DNA of 11,845 nucleotides from Burkholderiales bacterium UBA6064 (lineage in GTDB: Bacteria; Pseudomonadota; Gammaproteobacteria; Burkholderiales; Burkholderiaceae_B): NCBI GenBank assembly GCA_002428895.1, contig DIYC01000119.1:3930-15774 (forward strand), in the 5' to 3' direction. The position numbers were made by a program, and so were the translations under genes. The first letter of the stretch is position 1; the number at the start of each line of letters is the position of its first letter. Shown one piece after another: positions 6,661 through 11,845 of the stretch. The notes beneath the pieces are model-generated. The model made no database searches. It worked only from the letters and a program-made list of their open reading frames with translations, and was not told the origin of the DNA.

Positions 6661-8097
6661 TCAGCCTTCAACTGAAATCGGGATAGTTAAACAATGATTG
6701 ACTAAGTCTTTATAAATACAACTTTTCTTGCTGATTAGATCATTAATCTTAAGTTCAAATTCGAAGCAATCTGATTTATAGGGTAAGTATGTGCTAATTG
6801 GTGCACTTAATTCCCCAGTTTTTTCAACCTCTTTTAAAATGGTCATATAACACTTCAGAAAATCTTGAGTTTTTTTAGAAATTCCCTTTTGCATTTCAAT
6901 AAGAGGCTTTAGGTCAATCATGTTGTATTTTTCATCATTGTTAAAATTGGTTACACTCAAATCAAATAGATTTTGCCCCTTATCAATTGCATTTAAAAAA
7001 AAGTCTATACACTCTATTTCCAACATGATGGTTGAAGTGTTTTTAAGAGTTGGCTCTAAAGACAAAAACCGTAAATTTTTTCTAATATTGTCATCTTCTT
7101 CGCTTTCGATTAACAATAATTTAAACATATCTTGAATGGTGCACCATTTTTTGGTACATTCGCTAACTTCTATACCCCATATTGAAAGAGTGCTTAACTC
7201 AGGCCCAGGCCAAGGCAATTTAAACTTAAATGTATCCGCTTTAAATTGACATACATCGGATAATCTAGATTTAATAGCGGTAAATTGATCAAGCAATTGA
7301 TGGACATTTGTTTCGCCCTTTTTTGATAAAATAACCGACAATGTACAGACTTGGTGTCTATTTTTGGGCAAAAAACCATACTTGAAAAAAAATCTTTCAG
7401 CGTCTATGTCTGTTACATAGGCCCATCGAAGTTCTTCATTTTCTTGAATGTCAGTAAGCGCCACGATTGAATATTGATCTTTTCCAAAATCAACGTAGAT
7501 ATTAGCTTCATAAGCACTACTGGCATTCATTAAGTCAAAAATTGGTACGATCCCTTTCTGCGCAAAATTTCTTGTTGCTACAAAAGCGCACATAGATTCG
7601 TAATACTCCATATCAATCCCAAAGTTTTGTAATATCTTTCTTTCAAAGTCCCCATCACTAACAAGGCTTTGCATAAAATCTTCAGGATAGTGACTAAAAA
7701 TAAGACGTGCCGGATCATGTTGATAGAATGATTTAACATCAAGATCGGAAAAAAATAAATCGTCCACTAAAAAATTCTTATTCAGTAAACTTCGACAATA
7801 AAGTCCAAGAGCAAGTAACAGAAGAGGATTCTCCGAGTAAAAAATACTTTTTGATGGCCCCATTTTTTGGATCAAGGGATGAGCATCTTCAACTGCGTCT
7901 AAAAAACCATAGGAGCCCCCAATGGCATCTGTTGCATAAATAGTTTCTTTTTGTTTAAAAGATTTAGCAGCAAACAGACCGCGATAACTATTGTTGATGG
8001 TAACAATTTTTATTGTTTCTGACTTAAAATGAAAATTTAAATTTGAGCTTTTTTTTCTTTGAAGATAATCTTCAAGGTATTCGAATTGACAGGACAT
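6661..8097 (-). CDS. SETD3/LSMT-type SET-domain protein methyltransferase
   Basis: A 478-residue protein of the eukaryotic SETD3/Rubisco-LSMT class, whose members use S-adenosylmethionine to methylate Lys (or, in SETD3, actin His). The split SET domain is visible. The N-terminal part SYRGLFAAKSFKQKETIYA (37-55) matches 'GRGL.A.rdI..Ge.i'. The C-terminal part MCAFVATRNF (169-178), GIVPIFDLMNASS (182-194), YSIVALTDIQENEELRWAY (209-227) and FFFKYGFL (236-243) matches 'RxF', 'P..DmxNH', 'A.rdi..GEEi...YG' and '.YGF'. Asn191 (SAM contact) and Tyr227 (catalytic-Tyr position) are kept; the His after Asn is Ala. Residues 250-478 occupy the place of the LSMT substrate-binding domain. AAGGAG (8112-8107) lies 9 bases before the ATG and overlaps the dyad TCCTT-AA-AAGGA (8108-8119). 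It follows the cyclin gene by 64 bases, probably as one operon. It is AT-rich, with no signal peptide, consistent with a transferred gene and a translocated effector. Confidence 0.85.
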   Translation of the reverse strand: MSCQFEYLEDYLQRKKSSNLNFHFKSETIKIVTINNSYRGLFAAKSFKQKETIYATDAIGGSYGFLDAVEDAHPLIQKMGPSKSIFYSENPLLLLALGLYCRSLLNKNFLVDDLFFSDLDVKSFYQHDPARLIFSHYPEDFMQSLVSDGDFERKILQNFGIDMEYYESMCAFVATRNFAQKGIVPIFDLMNASSAYEANIYVDFGKDQYSIVALTDIQENEELRWAYVTDIDAERFFFKYGFLPKNRHQVCTLSVILSKKGETNVHQLLDQFTAIKSRLSDVCQFKADTFKFKLPWPGPELSTLSIWGIEVSECTKKWCTIQDMFKLLLIESEEDDNIRKNLRFLSLEPTLKNTSTIMLEIECIDFFLNAIDKGQNLFDLSVTNFNNDEKYNMIDLKPLIEMQKGISKKTQDFLKCYMTILKEVEKTGELSAPISTYLPYKSDCFEFELKINDLISKKSCIYKDLVNHCLTIPISVEG

Positions 8098-8161
8098 TTC
8101 TCACTACTCCTTAAAAGGAAGCACTACACACAGCCATATTTTTTACTCAATAAGGCCAGCT

Positions 8162-8995
8162 TTAAGACAATGTCACTTGATCCAAACTATCAACAGATGA
8201 ATATGACTTAAGACGCGCATTAATTTCATTAATCACAAAACCACGCGGCTGAATATTAAGCTGATTGTGAAGAAGCATTTCAAAGAAATGAATTTTAGAC
8301 AACGGTAGCAAATTTGATAAACTAAGCTGATTTATTTCAAGAGAACGGAAAAATAATGCGACAGCTAGATTAAAACGCGTTTCGCCAATAAAGTCTGAAG
8401 AGGATAAAATAGTTTTTGCATCATTCCAGAAACTGATCCAAATAATACCTTTGCTCGTTTCATCTAAGTTTAGTAAACAACAAAACTCTTCAAAATAAGA
8501 TTTAAAGGTAGGTGGGTTTAATTTCCAATCTAATAACTTTAACAGTTTAAATTCTGCCTCCTCAATTTGATTGACCGTAAATGAATTGCGCATTAATTGT
8601 TGGATACAACCAGAACCCATGACTGTATGTTCATTCAATTTACTTGCGATCATTAAAGCAGTAGAAAATAAAAGACGCTGATCAATTCTGATTTTTTTAT
8701 TTGCCAAAATAACATTAGAGCGATCAATAATAGACAAAGCCACTTCAGCAATAAAAGTCGAATAACCTGCAAAGTCTGACATTTGAACAAGCCAATGAAA
8801 CAGAGTAGATCGCTGAACTGCCGTAATAGGCGGACTCAAATCGATACTAGCATTGGCTACATAATTATTAGAGACATAAGATCTTTCTCGATCAATTAAA
8901 CAACGAAGTGCATCAATATGATCGTCTTGATTATGTGTTCCAATAAACTGAGAAACAGTTGACAACGAATGCAAACGATGAGCGGCATTTAGCAT
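8162..8995 (-). CDS. Cyclin-like protein with cyclin box
   Basis: A 277-residue protein with a eukaryotic cyclin fold; cyclins bind and activate cyclin-dependent kinases. The N-terminal cyclin box spans about 58-165. QRSTLFHWLVQM (61-72) aligns with cyclin A MRAILVDWLVEV, keeping Arg62, Leu65, Trp68 and Leu69. EVALSIIDR (84-92) aligns with 'AVNYIDR', keeping Asp91, the salt-bridge partner of that Arg. LMIASKLNE (114-122) aligns with 'LLASKFEE', and AEFKLLKLLDWKLNPPT (147-163) with 'MEHLVLKVLTFDLAAPT'. Lys119 and Glu148 match cyclin A Lys266 and Glu295, the pair that contacts the CDK PSTAIRE helix. Residues 165-250 (for example RFNLAVALFFRSLEI, 207-221) look like the second cyclin fold. AGGAG (9008-9004) sits 8 bases before the ATG. 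No signal peptide is present. Bacteria have no CDKs, so a host kinase is the likely partner (inference). It is the first gene of a probable cyclin-SET operon. Confidence 0.87.
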   Translation of the reverse strand: MLNAAHRLHSLSTVSQFIGTHNQDDHIDALRCLIDRERSYVSNNYVANASIDLSPPITAVQRSTLFHWLVQMSDFAGYSTFIAEVALSIIDRSNVILANKKIRIDQRLLFSTALMIASKLNEHTVMGSGCIQQLMRNSFTVNQIEEAEFKLLKLLDWKLNPPTFKSYFEEFCCLLNLDETSKGIIWISFWNDAKTILSSSDFIGETRFNLAVALFFRSLEINQLSLSNLLPLSKIHFFEMLLHNQLNIQPRGFVINEINARLKSYSSVDSLDQVTLS

Positions 8996-9025
8996 TAATA
9001 AGACTCCTGAAAAAAAAATTTATTG

Positions 9026-9044
9026 AATATGAACAATTCATATT
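9026..9044. promoter_or_regulatory. Perfect 8-base inverted repeat upstream of the cyclin gene
   Basis: AATATGAA-CAA-TTCATATT ends 31 bases upstream of the cyclin ATG. The same octamer recurs in this 259-base gap as TTCATATT at 9182-9189 and AATATGAA at 9237-9244, so there are four half-sites in all, the outer two far apart and also inverted. This suits an operator for a dimeric regulator of the cyclin-SET operon. The gap is very AT-rich, which raises the chance of coincidence. Confidence 0.4.
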
Positions 9045-9254
9045 AAAATAACACCCTTTAACAGAGAAAGATTTAAAATAGAATTGCCCATTAAGCTTAC
9101 ACTGTTTCTTAATCAAGAAATCTAGTTATTTGATTTAAATAGAAAATTTTATTTATGACGATTGTCACTATTTAATACTAATTCATATTAATATAGCTAA
9201 TCAGTTAAAATAAAGTCTAAATAATCCTAATAACTCAATATGAATCAGCTTCAG

Positions 9255-11507
9255 TTATTTTGTTTCAAATCGAGTCACGCCATCCCAGTGTTCACCAGGG
9301 GGATTACTTTTAAACACGTTGATTCGTTGCGAATACAACTCGTATAAAACAGGTAATTGGGTTTTCACTCGGGTTTGGTCGAGTAAATGCTGTGCCTGCT
9401 CCCAGTTCTGTTCACGAAATTGAATTAAAAACTGCTGCCACGTGCGCAACTCATTTTTGTCATCGTCTGTCAGTTGCTCTTGGGGCTTAATCGGTTGATA
9501 AATGGCTACGGGTTCATCTTTACCTTTAACCCGAACACGATCCAGTTCACGATAAGCAAAACTGGGGGCATCTGTTTGGGTTTCCTGCCCAACAATTAAA
9601 CCCACTCCATAGGTTTTGGTGATGCCTTCAAGACGCGAACCTAAATTAACTGCATCGCCCATCACTGTATACGCTTTACGAATTTTAGACCCCATGTCAC
9701 CTACCCGCATTTGCCCTGTATTAATTCCAATTCCAATGGCCAATGCAGGCCAACCCCGTTGCACCAAACGTTGATTTAAATGAGGTACTTCTTCGAGCAT
9801 GGCTAAACCCGCTGTAATTGCATAAGTGGCATGTTGATCATCGGGAATCGGTGCGCCCCAAAACGCCATAATGGCATCACCAATATATTTGTCGAGCGTG
9901 CCACGGTTACCACGAATAATTTCAGACATGCAAGTTAGGTATTCATTAATGTATTCTCGCAACTGATTCGGTTCGAGCGATTCAGAAATGGTAGTAAAGC
10001 CACGCACATCCGAAAATAGCACTGAAAGAAAACGACTTTCCCCTTCCATCGAATACCCTGTTGGATTGGCTGCCATTTCTGAGACCAATTCAGGTGCCAC
10101 ATATTCACCAAACAAATTAACCATTTGCCTTTTGGTGCGCGACTCAGATAAGTAACCATACGCTACATCGAATACAAAAATAGCAATCGCCATGACAATC
10201 ACAATCGCTACTGGAAATACTAAGTTTTGCTCATAAAACATATAACTGTTCAAAGCCAATGAGCTTAAAAACACAAATAAAGCCGATACCATTGACCAGG
10301 TCGCAGTCAGTAACGGCATAATAATTGCTAAAGGAATACCCACCAATAAGGTAAAAATAAGTACCACACCTTGCGAATATTCGGGAACCATTTTAAATTC
10401 GCCATCTAACATAGATGACAGCACATTCGCATGCACTTCGACCCCAGGAAAAGCGGGGTTTACCGGCGTACTTCGTAAATCAAGCAAACCAGGGGCGGTT
10501 GTGCCGATTAAAACAATTCGACCTTCAATTTCTTCAGGACGAATCCGATTGTTTAAAATATCAGCAGCAGAGATATAACGATAGCCTCCTGCATTAGGCC
10601 CCCCCGAAGCGCGATAATTGACCAACTCAACCAAACCACGTTGTACAGGAATATCCAACTCAATTTCTTGCGAACGCAAAGCCAAATATTCTAAAGCTCC
10701 GTAATCGTCGGCCACACCCAGAGGAAACACGGGAATAACCTGCGGATTGCCCAAATAAACACGCAAAGTAGCCAACGCCAAACTTTGATAATAACCACCG
10801 TCAAACTGAGCCAATAAGGGAACAGACCGAACAGTACCATCGGGATCTAAAATCGGATTAAAAAAACCACTGTCCGACACACGCTGTAATTCATACAAAT
10901 TAGCGCCATAGCCTTGCCATTCAGTAGAAATCAGACTGATACCATCTAACTGATCCACCGTAAACAACGGTGGCGGCAATGCCCCCGAAATGGCAGAAGG
11001 GTTCTGATTAAAATAATAACCCAACACCACAGGCCTATCTTTTAACACTTGTGCAAATTTTTTATCGTGATCAAATGTTTGTTGAATTAATGGTTTAACC
11101 GGATTAAGTGCTTGACTGAGAGGTGGGTTTTGAGCGTCTAATAAATCGATCAATGCAAATGCGTCTGATTTTTCAGGCTCAGCAAACACAACGTCGAAGG
11201 TTACTACAGCGGCACCCAATTCATCGGTCAATTTAGTGACTAACTCACTGACTTTTGACCTAGACCAAGGCCAACGCCCTATTTCTTGTAAGCTACGTTC
11301 ATCTAAGTCAACAATCAGGATGCGATCATCAAGCACGGGTTCAAGTACCTGAGCTTTTAAACGAACGTCATAAATGATGTAATCGATTCGGCGTATCAGG
11401 TCGGAGGGAAGAAAACCTAAAACGTGTGCTACAGCAATTGCCGTGATTGCCAAACCGATCGAAATACGGATCGAGGGTTTAAGCACACGCCTCAGGAATT
11501 TTTTCAT
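9255..11507 (-). CDS. CHASE2-domain class III adenylate cyclase
   Basis: A 750-residue inner-membrane sensor that makes cAMP from ATP. Its parts are an N-terminal membrane segment (about 12-33), an extracytoplasmic CHASE2 sensor domain (about 40-375, with the typical DDRILIVDLDERSLQEIGRWPW at 60-81 and RIVLIGTTAPGLLDLRSTPV at 330-349), three membrane segments (about 379-400, 402-425, 430-450), and a catalytic domain (about 490-672). The metal-binding aspartates are Asp500 (FSDVRGFT) and Asp544 (DKYIGDAIMAFWGAP). Lys540 and Thr614 occupy the adenine-selecting positions and Asn621 and Arg625 the transition-state positions, so it should be active and prefer ATP over GTP. The last 75 residues are a helical extension. 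It begins 9 bases after the stop of the FecR-like gene with no strong Shine-Dalgarno sequence, which suggests translational coupling. FecR-CHASE2-cyclase pairs are common in proteobacteria; the signal sensed is unknown. Confidence 0.93.
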   Translation of the reverse strand: MKKFLRRVLKPSIRISIGLAITAIAVAHVLGFLPSDLIRRIDYIIYDVRLKAQVLEPVLDDRILIVDLDERSLQEIGRWPWSRSKVSELVTKLTDELGAAVVTFDVVFAEPEKSDAFALIDLLDAQNPPLSQALNPVKPLIQQTFDHDKKFAQVLKDRPVVLGYYFNQNPSAISGALPPPLFTVDQLDGISLISTEWQGYGANLYELQRVSDSGFFNPILDPDGTVRSVPLLAQFDGGYYQSLALATLRVYLGNPQVIPVFPLGVADDYGALEYLALRSQEIELDIPVQRGLVELVNYRASGGPNAGGYRYISAADILNNRIRPEEIEGRIVLIGTTAPGLLDLRSTPVNPAFPGVEVHANVLSSMLDGEFKMVPEYSQGVVLIFTLLVGIPLAIIMPLLTATWSMVSALFVFLSSLALNSYMFYEQNLVFPVAIVIVMAIAIFVFDVAYGYLSESRTKRQMVNLFGEYVAPELVSEMAANPTGYSMEGESRFLSVLFSDVRGFTTISESLEPNQLREYINEYLTCMSEIIRGNRGTLDKYIGDAIMAFWGAPIPDDQHATYAITAGLAMLEEVPHLNQRLVQRGWPALAIGIGINTGQMRVGDMGSKIRKAYTVMGDAVNLGSRLEGITKTYGVGLIVGQETQTDAPSFAYRELDRVRVKGKDEPVAIYQPIKPQEQLTDDDKNELRTWQQFLIQFREQNWEQAQHLLDQTRVKTQLPVLYELYSQRINVFKSNPPGEHWDGVTRFETK

Positions 11508-11516
11508 AGTATCATG

Positions 11517-11845
11517 TTAGCCAGGTGAGCATTGTTGCGCCTCGATAATAAATGCTGGTTGAGAAAGCGTTTTATCGGTTGCCAATACCTTAGGTGGCGC
11601 TTGCCAAAGCAAAGGGGCACGGCCAGGCGCAGTGGATACATAACCGCCTTGACCACGAGAAATCGTTAACGGCGCAGCATTTTCGTTTGTTACAACAATT
11701 TCACCATCATTTACTGCAAGAAACAAGTCCCCTTCGTCGCTTTTTTGGTCTTCTTTTGATGTCGGAATATTCTCATTGACTGTTAATTCTTCAAACTGAA
11801 CTTGAATAGTGTCTGGAATTGGCCCCGCATTCGGCAATTGATTGA
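11517..11845 (-). CDS. FecR-like protein (C-terminal fragment, cut by window edge)
   Basis: The reading frame is open to the right edge; about 109 codons are present and the start lies outside the window. The TTG at 11837 that could pass for a start is internal, because the frame continues upstream (NQLPNAGPIP). FLAVNDGEIVVTNENAAPLTISRGQGGYVS resembles the end of a FecR domain ('V.V..G.V.V....g....l.aGq...v'), followed by a short Pro-rich stretch and a tail. Such periplasmic FecR-like proteins are often encoded directly before CHASE2 cyclases and may modulate them, which supports the call. It is cotranscribed with the cyclase (9-base gap). Confidence 0.7.
   Translation of the reverse strand, partial: NQLPNAGPIPDTIQVQFEELTVNENIPTSKEDQKSDEGDLFLAVNDGEIVVTNENAAPLTISRGQGGYVSTAPGRAPLLWQAPPKVLATDKTLSQPAFIIEAQQCSPG

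Noticed and set aside
8931..9116. 61-codon minus-strand frame across the cyclin start
   Set aside because: Overlaps the cyclin in another frame, has no recognisable features, and competes with the well-supported ATG at 8995.
9105..9120. TTTCTT-AATC-AAGAAA dyad as a terminator
   Set aside because: Six A/T-rich base pairs with no G+C-rich stem or following T run; expected by chance in this AT-rich gap.
11517..11837. Complete 106-residue gene starting at TTG 11837
   Set aside because: The frame stays open to the window edge and the content resembles only the C-terminal end of a FecR-like protein, so it is a fragment.

Overview
The window reads as chromosomal DNA of a Gram-negative proteobacterium, most likely a gammaproteobacterium. 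The support is a periplasmic zinc-uptake set (ZnuA-type binding protein, zinc-regulated outer-membrane porin, ZrgA/DUF2796), a good match to a Zur operator, and a FecR-CHASE2-cyclase gene pair. G+C is uneven. A 60-base sample in the cyclase gene (9601-9660) has 30 G+C, while samples in the SET gene (7021-7080) and the cyclin gene (8401-8460) have 19 each. No ribosomal or tRNA gene, IS element, CRISPR array or integrase is visible, and I cannot name the genus.

Layout, left to right. (1) 1-1686, minus strand: the N-terminal part of a ZnuA-like zinc-binding protein and, upstream of it in the same operon, the porin (TTG start). (2) 1687-1843: divergent intergenic region with a Zur-box-like palindrome. 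(3) 1844-5042, plus strand: an 846-residue protein I do not recognise (acidic serine-rich N-terminus, central hydrophobic segments), then zrgA. (4) 5049-8995, minus strand: three genes with eukaryotic-type folds. In transcription order these are a cyclin, a SETD3/LSMT-type SET methyltransferase, and a YopH-like tyrosine-phosphatase-fold protein whose catalytic cysteine position is serine. (5) 9255-11845, minus strand: a CHASE2-type class III adenylate cyclase preceded by the C-terminal end of a FecR-like protein.

The notable part is region 4. None of the three proteins has a recognisable signal peptide, and each resembles a host cell-cycle, methylation or phosphotyrosine regulator. The cyclin keeps the Lys-Glu pair that cyclins use to contact a CDK. 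Together they look like a host-directed effector cassette of an intracellular (amoeba-, protist- or animal-associated) bacterium; this is inference from the folds. The 846-residue protein may be a fourth member: it has an acidic serine-rich tract like the phosphatase-like protein, but it sits between a Zur box and zrgA, so zinc limitation may control it.
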